From: Marinobacter sp. BW6
Lineage (GTDB): Bacteria > Pseudomonadota > Gammaproteobacteria > Pseudomonadales > Oleiphilaceae
Direction: 5' to 3'
DNA length: 64,000 nucleotides
Assembly (NCBI RefSeq): GCF_008107725.1
Contig: NZ_VIRN01000035.1
Span: forward strand, 243,434-307,433
In this document: piece by piece, positions 36,961 through 46,091 of the stretch
Layout: every line of letters starts with the position of its first letter
Numbering within the stretch: position 1 is the first letter of the stretch
Notes under the pieces: generated by a model
The model's input: only the letters and a program-made list of their open reading frames with translations
Database searches by the model: none
What the model was told of the DNA's origin: nothing
Program-made: the position numbers and the translations under genes

Positions 36961-37851
36961 TCACACCAGCCAGCCAAAAAAGAAATCAAACAGTGCGCTG
37001 AAAAAGCCTCCGCCAGAGCTTCGCGGTCTGTCGGCCACTGTCTGGTTTTCCCGTGCAGGGGTGTCGATCTGTTCAGTCGTTGATGGTTCGGTTTTCGTTG
37101 TCTCCGGCTCTGCTTGTCCTGCACTGGTGGGCTCGGTCGGAATCCGGGCCAGGACCGGGTCCTTGTCGGCCCGGGTTGCGGTTGGCGCCTTATCGACTAT
37201 CTCAGGCTCCGGTTCGGGGCTCGGTTCGGGGGATGGTTCGAGGTTTGGTTGAGGCGACTCTGCAACCGCCGGCTCGGCGGTGTCTGAAATAACCACTTCA
37301 GGTTTTTTGGGACTTTCATCTTCAACTGGTTTTGAAGTTTCGTCTGTAACTATCTGAACAACTGATTTTTCCGTTTTCGGTTTTGCCGTTGATTGGACTT
37401 TTCCCGAGGATTTCTGATCGGCTTGCTGGGTGGGTTCCTGAACAGGTTCTGGCTCGGCAGTTGCAACTTTCGGGGTGACCGGCTTTGGCTTGGGTATGGA
37501 TAATCCAAGCCCTTCCATCGAGTCCGTGCGACTACCAACAGAATTGGCGGTGATCGTTGCCCCCGATGGAACGTTTATGCCGAGCGCGTTGAGCGTGTCA
37601 GCATCCAGGTTGCCATTTGTCTGCAGCCCGTTTTCACTTTGATAGGCGCGGATAGCTGCACGGAGTTGGTTGTCGAGCCAGCCATCGGCGCGCCCGATGT
37701 CATGACCGGCACCGTAAAGTGCGTTTTCCGCGGCGAAAATGACTTTTTCGGGTTGGGAGGCGTGAGCACTGCCAAGGCAAGTGGCCGCTGCCAGCAAGGC
37801 AATGACAGAACCACGAATGCCTGGATTTCTCTGTGAATGAAAGCGCGTCAT
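36961..37851 (-). CDS. Exported protein with peptidoglycan-binding domain and long Pro/Glu-rich linker
   Basis: 296 residues from the ATG at 37851, which has GGAGG nine nt upstream; the frame extends to 37908 without a site. A signal peptide (VIALLAAATCLGSAHA) is followed by a PG_binding_1-type three-helix domain: DGWLDNQLRAAIRAYQSENGLQTNGNLDADTLNALGI. A roughly 160-residue low-complexity linker rich in Pro, Glu, Thr, Ser and Lys follows, with PEPSPEPSPEPEPE repeats. The extreme C-terminus is aromatic and hydrophobic (GGGFFSALFDFFFGWLV). It probably binds cell wall at one end and a membrane or partner at the other; this is inference. Confidence 0.75.
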   Translation of the reverse strand: MTRFHSQRNPGIRGSVIALLAAATCLGSAHASQPEKVIFAAENALYGAGHDIGRADGWLDNQLRAAIRAYQSENGLQTNGNLDADTLNALGINVPSGATITANSVGSRTDSMEGLGLSIPKPKPVTPKVATAEPEPVQEPTQQADQKSSGKVQSTAKPKTEKSVVQIVTDETSKPVEDESPKKPEVVISDTAEPAVAESPQPNLEPSPEPSPEPEPEIVDKAPTATRADKDPVLARIPTEPTSAGQAEPETTKTEPSTTEQIDTPARENQTVADRPRSSGGGFFSALFDFFFGWLV

Positions 37852-37967
37852 GGCGGGATACCTCCGGGCAGTCCGTTTCCGGTTACATTGTGTAACTTGA
37901 AACCCCAAGGTATCAGGTAATCATCTGCGCTCTCGTGAATTGGTTAACATCTGCAACCATTGTGTGT

Positions 37968-39974
37968 TCAGGATTCACTGGCCCTGAAGCGTCGCACGAG
38001 AGTATTTAGATCATCAGCCATGTCCGCCAGAGAACGGCTTGACTGGTTTACCTGGGAAATATCCCCGGCCAGCTCCTCAATGGCGCCACTGCTGATTTCC
38101 ACGTTCTGAGTCATCTCCGAAGCCGTTGCTCTCTGCTGTTCGGTTGCACTGGCTATTTGAGTTGTCATTTCAACGATGCTGTTAACCGCCGCTAGAATGT
38201 CCGTCAAAGCCTCGCCCGATTTGCTGGCCTCCTCGCTGGCCTCTTCGGCCATCTGCTTGGCCTTGCTCATGTCTACGACTGCACCGGCCGCGCCACTTTG
38301 AAGCTGGGACACAATCCGCTCAATGTCGACCGTCGATTCCTGAACACGTTTGGCGAGACCGCGGACCTCATCGGCAACCACGGCAAAACCCCGTCCTGCT
38401 TCGCCGGCTCGGGCCGCCTCAATGGCAGCATTCAAAGCGAGGAGATTCGTTTGTTCCGCAATGCTTTGAATCACAGACAGAACATTGCCAATCTCGGCTG
38501 ACTCGGTTTCCAGTTGCTGGATGCGCGTCGACCCTTTTTCCACCTGATTGGCGAGGTTGGTAACCGCACGAATCGCTGATCCAACCGTTTCCTGGCCAGA
38601 ATCCGCCAGTGAGGAGGCCTTGCGGGCTGACTCGTCTGTCTCACTGGTGTTCGAGGCAATCTCTTCGGAGGTCGAGACCATTTCCTGCATTGCGGCGGAC
38701 ACCTGCGTGATCTGGTCGCGCTGTTGTTCAGAATTGGCGGTGGTACGTTCCGTAATGCCCGAAAGCGATTCAGACTCACCAGTCAGTCGGCGAGAAGCCG
38801 TAACGATGTTTGAGATCGTTTCCTCGAGAGTTTCGAGGAAGGTGTTGACGGCGCCGATGAAATCACCGATTTCATCCGGGCGACCAGGAGTGAGCCGAGT
38901 GGACAGATCACCATTGTTGTTGGCAATGTCGTCGAGGTAATCCAAAATTTCTGTCTTCGCCCGTTTCACGCTCGATCCCATCAGACGGCTCATCAGTACC
39001 GCAACAATGAGGCCGAGTACTGCCGATACCACGAAAGCGATAAGGGTGAATCTGAGCGCAAGATCAGTTGCCGACGTCGCCTCATCCGCTTCTACTTCAA
39101 GCGCATCAAAAATGCTGGCTTCAAGCTCACGGGCCATACTCGCAATTTCAGGCCCCAGAACGTCCAATTTGCTGGACTTCACGTCTACCAGAATACTCTG
39201 TTGCTCGAGCATCTCCTGAACGGCTGCGCGGTAGCTCCCGAGTTCTTCCACGACCGTATTGAGATAAACCTGGACGAATTCCGGGCCATTCTCTGCATCG
39301 ATCAGGTTCAGTGCGTCGGAGAGATCTTCAATCGCCCAGCCCAGCGCCTTTTTCGAATCCTCGTCACCCTTTGCCAGATACCGTTCGGCAGTCATCCGCA
39401 TGATCAGGGCATCGTTGAGGAGCTGCTCCAGTCCGGCTCTGAGCTCACTATCGGGCTCTCGGTTGGCGACACCGTTCAGCGCCAGCCTGAGCGCCTTTGT
39501 TGCATTGGGGCCGTGCTCGTCCAGCCTTTCATCGATAATGGTTAGGACCTGACGTTTTGCCGGCACCAGTTCATTTCTGAAGGCATCAATATAGCGGTTG
39601 GTGGTTTGTTCGATCCCATCGACAAGACGGGCGCGCTCTGGCTCCTGAATGTTTTCCTGGGCCTTCGCCATAACCGCGTTGAAATCTGACTCAAGCTCGT
39701 CAAAGCGCTCGAGGGTTTCCTCATTGCCTGACGCGTAGTAGTCGAAAACCCGCAGGCGCATTCTGTAAACGCTTATGACCGATTCTGTGCCAATCGCCGT
39801 ATCCGGCGCCAGGTCCCTTGCGACAGTGTTCATTCGCTCGTCCAGCTGCTGGAACTCGGAAACACTGAAAAACGTGACTGCTGCAAAAAGAACTAAAATA
39901 AAAATAGGTGCAATCAATAGCTTGCCTGGAACACCTAATGTTCGTTCTGCGGATTCGAGGAAAGAGGAAGCCAA
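37968..39974 (-). CDS. Methyl-accepting chemotaxis protein
   Basis: 668 residues. TM1 about 16-36; a large periplasmic helical sensor domain (about 40-310); TM2 about 315-336; HAMP; then the signalling domain with the hairpin-tip sequence [20 protein letters not shown] and DEVRGLAKR. Methylation-helix Gln/Glu pairs flank it ([14 protein letters not shown]). It lacks a C-terminal CheR-binding pentapeptide. The helical periplasmic domain ([21 protein letters not shown] and similar) resembles HBM/TarH-like four-helix sensors. No che genes are nearby, so it feeds a chemotaxis system elsewhere. Confidence 0.93.
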   Translation of the reverse strand: MASSFLESAERTLGVPGKLLIAPIFILVLFAAVTFFSVSEFQQLDERMNTVARDLAPDTAIGTESVISVYRMRLRVFDYYASGNEETLERFDELESDFNAVMAKAQENIQEPERARLVDGIEQTTNRYIDAFRNELVPAKRQVLTIIDERLDEHGPNATKALRLALNGVANREPDSELRAGLEQLLNDALIMRMTAERYLAKGDEDSKKALGWAIEDLSDALNLIDAENGPEFVQVYLNTVVEELGSYRAAVQEMLEQQSILVDVKSSKLDVLGPEIASMARELEASIFDALEVEADEATSATDLALRFTLIAFVVSAVLGLIVAVLMSRLMGSSVKRAKTEILDYLDDIANNNGDLSTRLTPGRPDEIGDFIGAVNTFLETLEETISNIVTASRRLTGESESLSGITERTTANSEQQRDQITQVSAAMQEMVSTSEEIASNTSETDESARKASSLADSGQETVGSAIRAVTNLANQVEKGSTRIQQLETESAEIGNVLSVIQSIAEQTNLLALNAAIEAARAGEAGRGFAVVADEVRGLAKRVQESTVDIERIVSQLQSGAAGAVVDMSKAKQMAEEASEEASKSGEALTDILAAVNSIVEMTTQIASATEQQRATASEMTQNVEISSGAIEELAGDISQVNQSSRSLADMADDLNTLVRRFRASES

Positions 39975-40046
39975 AGCGTAGCCCTTCTATCAATTTGTTT
40001 TATCAGTTATCGGCTCGGACTCTTAAAACTGAAGCTGTGTTTTCGC

Positions 40047-41891
40047 TCAGGTTGAAACTTGCTCAGTCCTGGGATTGCGCGGGTAGTAGCGTTCGGGAAG
40101 CCGCTCGATGTGGGGAAAGAACCGGGTGTCCTTGTAAGGCATCTTCATAAAGCCGGATACGCCGAGGCCGGTGATTTGTTCAACAGCTGACAGGATCTCA
40201 TCTAACAGCCGGCTGAACTCGGGTTCCTGATCAGGGTCGAGCAGACGATAGTGGCTATGGATTTTGAGATGACGGGGCAGGGCTTCGAAGATGATCATGC
40301 CGGTGTGGTGAATATTGTTCAGTGCCTCAAGCGAACGAATGATGGTTTCAGGAAGAACGAGAAATTCCTCCGGATCCGGGCCGTCTTCAAAGTAGGAGTG
40401 AACGCGACTTTCGTCTTCCACCTCTGGTGCGGCACTGACCTCGTAATGCAGCTTCATGTCCGGCGACACCAGAAACGGCTGGTCGGGTTCGTCGCGATCA
40501 ATGTGCAACGTGTTCCGGGCGTTAAAGAGGCAGCTTTTGAAAATCCCCTTACGGTAAATCGCCTGAGCCAGGTAGACCATATTGTTGACGGCCTGCACAA
40601 ACGCAGACTTCAAGGCCGGATCGTGCAGATTCAGGGAGGTATCAATGTAGACGCCATCGGTTTCCCAGCGCACAGCCAGTCCACCTTCCACCGGGTAACG
40701 CCCGAGCCGGCTGACGGCGGCCAGAAACGCCTTTTCGGTTTCGCCCATGCCCTGCATGAAGTTCTTGTAGTAGCGGTCCAGCTGCACGTCATTGACGTCG
40801 TTGAGGGTTTCCGGTGCGCCTTCCTCCCTGAGGAACGATTTTCGGGAGCTGTAAACCACCGTGTCAATTTCCTGGTCTGAGGCCCGCACCCACACCGGCA
40901 CCTGTGCCGTGACTGGTCTTTCCGGAAGATCAATCATCACCGTCCGGGCCATCCGCGGCATTTCTCTGAGATAGTAATCGCCGGCTTGGCGTCGCGTATC
41001 CGGATCCGGCGACAGCATGCCGTCGAGCATGCGGGCAAACTCCATGGGCAGCCCCAGGGAAGTGGCCGGAATGGCACGATGACCAAAACGGCACGATTGC
41101 GCGGACGCCAGGGCATAGAGGGTGCCGGCTGCACCCTGTTCGTCAAACCGGGGAGAAGACAGGCCGCCGTTTAGCTGTTCATCGCCGATGAAATAGACGT
41201 CCCCGAGCCGAGCGTTGGTCTGCTGCACGTTATCGGACATCAGCTCCATGACGTTGGCGGTAATGAATTGCTGGTTGGCGTCCAATTGGGCAAACACGGA
41301 GGAGCCCCAGTCGATCAGGGCAATGTTTTCCGTGCTGGCGTCGAAGACCAGATTGGAAGGTTTGATATCGCCATGGACGATCGGCCTGCCGGCGGGCCCG
41401 TTCTCTCGGCGCAGGTTGCGCAGGATGTCGGCAAGCTGGTCCGCAATGCGCATAACGAGCCGGGGTTTCAGGCGCCCATCTCGCAGGGAAACCTCTTCCA
41501 GGTTCAACCCGGCGGCACGCTCCATTACCAGAATCGGCTGGTTATTGGCTCGCTGGTAGGAAATCAGCCGGGGCACTCTGGGATGCCGGACCTGTTCCAG
41601 AATATAGGCTTCATCTTCGAGGCGGTCCTGAAGATGTCGGGGCAGGTTGATGCGAGTGAACTTGAAGACGTGTTCTGGACCGCCGACCCCGGTTCCGGGT
41701 AGGCGGCCAGAGAATACAAATCCGTATGCGCCCTTGCCAATCAACTGAATGTCTTCATAACCGAGTTGGCGGAGCTGGGCGGCGCAGAGCGCCACCCAGT
41801 CCTTGAGCTTCTTCGCATCATCATGGCTGAGCAGATAGATCGACTGCTCTTCGGGGATGTAGAACTGCTGCAGCTGAGTCTTCTGCGCCAT
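40047..41891 (-). CDS. Serine/threonine protein kinase with unknown C-terminal domain
   Basis: 614 residues. Kinase motifs: glycine loop GKGAYGFVF (53-60); Lys77 in HVFKF; catalytic loop HGDIKPSNLVF (173-183, Asp175, Asn180); and metal-binding motif IDWGSS (Asp194) in place of DFG. These make it a probably active Hanks-type kinase, although the 'HGD' loop lacks the Arg of RD kinases. The kinase domain ends near residue 315; about 300 residues follow without transmembrane segments or a domain I recognise. It starts 10 nt downstream of the E2 gene stop, so it may be the last gene of the branched-chain keto acid dehydrogenase operon. Confidence 0.85.
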   Translation of the reverse strand: MAQKTQLQQFYIPEEQSIYLLSHDDAKKLKDWVALCAAQLRQLGYEDIQLIGKGAYGFVFSGRLPGTGVGGPEHVFKFTRINLPRHLQDRLEDEAYILEQVRHPRVPRLISYQRANNQPILVMERAAGLNLEEVSLRDGRLKPRLVMRIADQLADILRNLRRENGPAGRPIVHGDIKPSNLVFDASTENIALIDWGSSVFAQLDANQQFITANVMELMSDNVQQTNARLGDVYFIGDEQLNGGLSSPRFDEQGAAGTLYALASAQSCRFGHRAIPATSLGLPMEFARMLDGMLSPDPDTRRQAGDYYLREMPRMARTVMIDLPERPVTAQVPVWVRASDQEIDTVVYSSRKSFLREEGAPETLNDVNDVQLDRYYKNFMQGMGETEKAFLAAVSRLGRYPVEGGLAVRWETDGVYIDTSLNLHDPALKSAFVQAVNNMVYLAQAIYRKGIFKSCLFNARNTLHIDRDEPDQPFLVSPDMKLHYEVSAAPEVEDESRVHSYFEDGPDPEEFLVLPETIIRSLEALNNIHHTGMIIFEALPRHLKIHSHYRLLDPDQEPEFSRLLDEILSAVEQITGLGVSGFMKMPYKDTRFFPHIERLPERYYPRNPRTEQVST

Positions 41892-41900
41892 GATGAAGTG

Positions 41901-43499
41901 TCAGCCCATATGCAGGAGCATGGTTTGAGGCGATTCCAGATAACCTTTCCAGCGGTTGCAGAATCGGGCAATGGTGCCGCCGTCGATAATGCGATGATCG
42001 CCGGCCCAGCTCACAGTCATGATGGCGCGTTCCACCACCTGGCCATCGGCATCAAACCGGGGCAGTTTCTGCGTGCGCCCCAGGGCAACAATGGCCACTT
42101 CCGGCGCATTGATAATGGGCGCGGTGTAGGTGCCGCCCAGTGCGCCAATGTTGGAGATGGTGATGGTGCCACCCTTGAGGTCTTCCTGGCTGACGCGACC
42201 CGAGCGGGCCGCTTCTGTCAGGCGAGCGACTTCATCGGCAATTCCTAGTAACGACAGGCTCTCGACGCCCTTGATATTGGGCACCATCAGACCTGCCTTA
42301 CCATCCACTGCCATCCCGATGTTGCACTGGGGCAGATAGTGAATCTCCGTCACATCGTCGTTGAGCTGGCTGTTGAGTACCGGGAATTCCTGCACGGCCA
42401 GCGCAATGGCCTTCATGAAGAAGGGCATGAGGGTCAGTCTTGAGCCCCGTGCCTCTGCCTCCGGTTTCAGTTGCTCTCGTAGCTTGAGCAGGTCGGTGAC
42501 ATCGATATCCTCGCTGTAGATAAAGTGAGGAATGGTGGTGGCCGATCTCACCATGCTTTTCGCCATGGCGGCTTTCATGCCGCGGATGGGCTCGACCCGA
42601 ACGTCCTGTTCGGGCGCCGGCTGCCCGCGGCCACGACCAGTGGTGGAAGCGTGCGTATCGTTGACGGGCGCCTGAGTCTGAGCAGGTTTTGGGCCTTCCT
42701 CAAGATGAGCCAGTACATCGGCTTTCAGCACACGGCCATCCTTACCGGAGCCGGTGATATCACCGAGGTTGAGCTCGTGCTCCCGAACCAGACGACGAAC
42801 GGCCGGGCTGGCAGGAATTCGCTGTCGGCTGGCCGTAGCCACAGGTGAGGCCGTTGCGGTTGAGAGTTGAGCAGCGGGCTCCGCTTTGGCTTTGGGCTCG
42901 TCCGGTGCTTCCCGATCCCGGGGAATGAACGCGAACAGCGGGGCATGAACCTTGGCCATGGCCTGCTGTTGATGATAGAGCTTGGTTACGCGCCCGGCTT
43001 TGGGGGCGGTAATCTCAACCATGGCCTTGTCGGTCATCACGTCGACAACAGGCTGGTCTTCCTCGATCTCGTCACCCTCGGCGACTCGCCATTCCACAAC
43101 CTCGCATTCGACTATCCCTTCTCCGATATCCGGCAGGATAAAGTCCTCGGTGGCGTTATCGTCAGACGCCGGAGTTGCGGTAGATCCCGTTTTGGTCTCG
43201 CCATCCGGCTCAGGGTTGGCAGGCTCCGGAGAGCTGGCCGACGGCGCCTGGCCACCACTTTCGCTCTCATCCACCAGCTCAAACAGCGGGGCATGGACCT
43301 TGGCGATATCGCCTTCCTTGTAGTAAAGGCGGGTCACCCGACCCTTGTAGGGCGCTGGAATCTCCACCAGAGCCTTGTCGGTCATCACCTCAGCGACTGG
43401 CTGATCCTCTTCAATCACATCGCCTTCACTGACCAGCCATTTGACCAGTTCACATTCCACGATACCTTCGCCGATATCGGGCAGTATAAAATCACTCAT
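41901..43499 (-). CDS. bkdB: Branched-chain 2-oxoacid dehydrogenase E2 (dihydrolipoyl acyltransferase) with two lipoyl domains
   Basis: 532 residues. Two lipoyl domains (about 1-77 and 118-194), each with DFILPDIGEGIVECE and MTDKA (Lys42 and Lys158 lipoylated); over 48 aligned residues they differ at only nine. Then a peripheral-subunit-binding domain (228-266, SPAVRRLVREHELNLGDI) and the CAT domain with HRIIDGG (His502, Asp506). It transfers branched acyl groups to CoA. Most branched-chain E2 proteins have a single lipoyl domain. No lipoamide dehydrogenase (E3) gene is adjacent. Confidence 0.9.
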   Translation of the reverse strand: MSDFILPDIGEGIVECELVKWLVSEGDVIEEDQPVAEVMTDKALVEIPAPYKGRVTRLYYKEGDIAKVHAPLFELVDESESGGQAPSASSPEPANPEPDGETKTGSTATPASDDNATEDFILPDIGEGIVECEVVEWRVAEGDEIEEDQPVVDVMTDKAMVEITAPKAGRVTKLYHQQQAMAKVHAPLFAFIPRDREAPDEPKAKAEPAAQLSTATASPVATASRQRIPASPAVRRLVREHELNLGDITGSGKDGRVLKADVLAHLEEGPKPAQTQAPVNDTHASTTGRGRGQPAPEQDVRVEPIRGMKAAMAKSMVRSATTIPHFIYSEDIDVTDLLKLREQLKPEAEARGSRLTLMPFFMKAIALAVQEFPVLNSQLNDDVTEIHYLPQCNIGMAVDGKAGLMVPNIKGVESLSLLGIADEVARLTEAARSGRVSQEDLKGGTITISNIGALGGTYTAPIINAPEVAIVALGRTQKLPRFDADGQVVERAIMTVSWAGDHRIIDGGTIARFCNRWKGYLESPQTMLLHMG

Positions 43500-43525
43500 A
43501 GTCGCTCTCCTGTCCTGATATCAGC

Positions 43526-44503
43526 CTAGAATTCAACGCTCGCCCTGATGGCCTCGTAGACCTTCAGGTGGTTGGGCAGGTGCTCTTTTTCCAGCACCAG
43601 CGGGAAAGGGGTGTCCATCCCGGTTACCCGAGCGATCGGAGACTCCAGATACAGGAAACAGCGTTCCTGAATCGTGGCGGCGATTTCACCGGCGAATCCG
43701 CCGGTCAGGGGAGCTTCGTGGGTGACCACCAGCCTTCCGGTCTTGAACACGGAGTTGGCGACGGTTTCCACATCCCAGGGCAAAATGGTCCTCAGGTCGA
43801 TGACCTCACAGGAAATGCCATCTTTTTCAGCCCGTTCGACGGCCTGGTCAATCACTTCCATCTGGGCGCCCCAGCCCAGAATCGTGACGTCCGTGCCCTC
43901 CTTGGTGACTTCGGCTTCGCCCAGTGGCAGGCGATAGTCTTCATCCGGCACTTCACCCACCGAGGCCCGGTACAGTCGCTTGGGCTCAAAGAACAGGGTC
44001 GGGTTGGGATCGTGGATAGCAGCAAGCAGCAGACCTTTTGCCTGATGCGGGTTGCGTGGCACTACGATTTTCAAGCCCGGGGTATGGGCAAAGTAGGCCT
44101 CCGGCGACTGGGAGTGATACAGACCGCCAGCAATACCGCCGCCGTAAGGCGCGCGAATGGTCAGCCCGCCTACGTCGAACAGGTTGCCTGAACGATAGCG
44201 GAACTTGGCGGATTCGTTCACGATCTGATCAAACGCCGGGAAGATGTAGTCGGCAAACTGGATCTCGGCCACCGGCACCGAACCCTGGGCTGCGAGGCCG
44301 TTGGCAAACCCGATGATTCCTTGCTCTACCAGCGGCGTGTTGAAGCAACGGGCCTTGCCGTATTTCTGTTGCAGGTTGCTGGTGGCGCGGAAAACACCGC
44401 CAAAGACCCCAACATCCTCACCGAAACACAGAACCCGCTCGTTCTCCGCCATGGCGGTATCGAGGGCATTGTTGATGGCCTGGAGCATATTCATCTTGGA
44501 CAT
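43526..44503 (-). CDS. bkdA2: Branched-chain 2-oxoacid dehydrogenase E1 beta
   Basis: 325 residues from the ATG at 44503, which follows AGGAG by 6 nt and lies 1 nt after the E1-alpha stop; an upstream ATG at 44548 would overlap that gene. Conserved blocks: [35 protein letters not shown] and the C-terminal [14 protein letters not shown]. It forms the alpha2-beta2 thiamine-diphosphate decarboxylase with the upstream gene product, acting on keto acids from Val, Leu and Ile. Confidence 0.93.
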   Translation of the reverse strand: MSKMNMLQAINNALDTAMAENERVLCFGEDVGVFGGVFRATSNLQQKYGKARCFNTPLVEQGIIGFANGLAAQGSVPVAEIQFADYIFPAFDQIVNESAKFRYRSGNLFDVGGLTIRAPYGGGIAGGLYHSQSPEAYFAHTPGLKIVVPRNPHQAKGLLLAAIHDPNPTLFFEPKRLYRASVGEVPDEDYRLPLGEAEVTKEGTDVTILGWGAQMEVIDQAVERAEKDGISCEVIDLRTILPWDVETVANSVFKTGRLVVTHEAPLTGGFAGEIAATIQERCFLYLESPIARVTGMDTPFPLVLEKEHLPNHLKVYEAIRASVEF

Positions 44504-44504
44504 C

Positions 44505-45689
44505 TCAGGCTCCTCCCTTGGCGTGTTCGGCACTCTTCGGGTATTCATCCGGGTTGCGGCGAATGTGTGCTTTCAATTTGTCGAACTGCTCAGCCAGGGC
44601 AGGTGGCACCTCGTCGTAGACGTCGCTTACCAGGGATTCGAGCGGTGGCGGTGGACGCTTCTGGGCCCGTTTCATGGTTTCCAGTACTTCACGGCGCATG
44701 TTTTCCTGGAGCTGCTTTTCGTCGTCCTCGCTCCACCATTTCTTGCTTTCCAGCCAGAGGCGCATGCGCAGGATCGGATCTTTCTCGCGCCAAACCGCCT
44801 CTTCATCCTTGCTGCGATAGCCGGAGGGGTCATCTGAGGAAGAGTGGGCAGCCAGGCGATAGCTCATGGCCTCAATCAGCACTGGGCGGTTGTGTTCCAC
44901 AGCCAGCTTTCGGGCTTCCTGAGTGGCCTGGTACATCGCAAGAATGTCGTTACCATCCACCCGAATCACATCCATCTTGTAGCCGTAAGCCCGGGGTGCA
45001 ACGCCGTCGGCAGCAAACTGTTCGGCGGCCGGCGTGGAGATGGCGTAACCGTTATTGCGGCACAGAAAAATCACCGGCACGCGGTGAACCGCTGCCATAT
45101 TCAGGGCAGCATGAAAGTCGCCTTCCGAGGCGGCGCCTTCACCAAAATAGGTAATGGTGCAGAGACCTTCGCCCCGGAGTTTCTGACCATAGGCATAGCC
45201 CGCGGCCTGGGGAATCTGGGTGGCCAGCGGCGAGGAAATGGTCATGTAGTTCAGCTTCTTCGAGCCATAATGCACCGGCATCTGGCGGCCTTTGCCGTAG
45301 TCCATCTCGTTGCCGAACAATTGGTTCATGAATTCGTCGATGGTAAAGCCGCGGTAGGCGAGGGCACCTTGCTCCCGATACTGCGCCATGATCATGTCAC
45401 CATCGTCGAGTGCCGCGGCACTGCCGATCACGGCGGCTTCTTCACCGGTGCACTGCATGTAAAAACTCAAACGGCCCTGCCGTTGGGCGGCTAGCATGCG
45501 CTCGTCGAGTATTCGGGTGGTGACCATGGCCCGATAGATACGAAGGGCCTTGTCTTTGTCGAGATCAGGAGCCTTGGCGCTCTTGTAGAGCTTGCCGTCC
45601 TGTTTCAGGAGCTTGAACGTGGGAATCCGGAATTCCGCACCGTCGGTAAACACTGGGGAATACACAACTTTGGACTTTGTTGTTGTCAT
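44505..45689 (-). CDS. bkdA1: Branched-chain 2-oxoacid dehydrogenase E1 alpha
   Basis: 394 residues. The thiamine-diphosphate motif is present ([18 protein letters not shown] ... RNNGYAI), and the segments [40 protein letters not shown] and [12 protein letters not shown] match the BCKDH rather than the pyruvate dehydrogenase E1 alpha and are strikingly like the mitochondrial enzyme. It is the first gene of the E1alpha-E1beta-E2(-kinase) operon, with a palindromic operator candidate about 110 bp upstream. Confidence 0.93.
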   Translation of the reverse strand: MTTTKSKVVYSPVFTDGAEFRIPTFKLLKQDGKLYKSAKAPDLDKDKALRIYRAMVTTRILDERMLAAQRQGRLSFYMQCTGEEAAVIGSAAALDDGDMIMAQYREQGALAYRGFTIDEFMNQLFGNEMDYGKGRQMPVHYGSKKLNYMTISSPLATQIPQAAGYAYGQKLRGEGLCTITYFGEGAASEGDFHAALNMAAVHRVPVIFLCRNNGYAISTPAAEQFAADGVAPRAYGYKMDVIRVDGNDILAMYQATQEARKLAVEHNRPVLIEAMSYRLAAHSSSDDPSGYRSKDEEAVWREKDPILRMRLWLESKKWWSEDDEKQLQENMRREVLETMKRAQKRPPPPLESLVSDVYDEVPPALAEQFDKLKAHIRRNPDEYPKSAEHAKGGA

Positions 45690-46091
45690 AATCCTCTTCC
45701 TGGGGTAATGGCCTGAGGAACAAACACTCCTTGTGGGAGTGTAGTTAATGTCATTGTAGACAGCCTGGCGGAATCTGGTGTGATTCGTGCCAAGTGACGT
45801 TTACCTTAACGTAAACTGCGGTTTAGGGGTAGACCCTCGTCTCGAGATTTTCTTGAGCCGCCTGAGACTCTTGAAACCCTAAAAACGAAAAAAAGAGATC
45901 TTTCCAGAGGGCAACCGGGAGACGTCGACTAAAATTCCAATTGGATATTTGGCAAAGCAAACACTCTGATCTAAATTTAGCTTTGTATTTAGGGAATAGG
46001 ACGTTCCTGACCGAATAGTAGCCATCACGGCTTGAGGATGTCATTCGGCAGTGTCGGAGAACGACGGCTGTTTGACATCAGGAGAATTGTG
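45690..46091. other. Divergent control region between bkd operon and sulfatase gene
   Basis: About 400 bp without a supported gene. It contains the LiuR-like palindrome at 45799-45816 on the bkd side, an AT-rich stretch (about 45880-46010) that could hold promoters for both directions, and the sulfatase ribosome site at 46079-46084. A 73-codon minus-strand frame at 45823-46044 has no ribosome site or protein-like composition. Confidence 0.4.
45799..45816. promoter_or_regulatory. LiuR-like operator upstream of the branched-chain keto acid dehydrogenase genes
   Basis: GTTTAC-CTTAAC-GTAAAC is a 6-6-6 inverted repeat. It closely resembles the TTTACGTTAACGTAAA-like sites of LiuR, the MerR-family regulator of branched-chain amino-acid catabolism in gammaproteobacteria (consensus quoted from memory). 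It lies 110-127 bp upstream of the E1-alpha start. No liuR gene is in the window. Confidence 0.65.
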
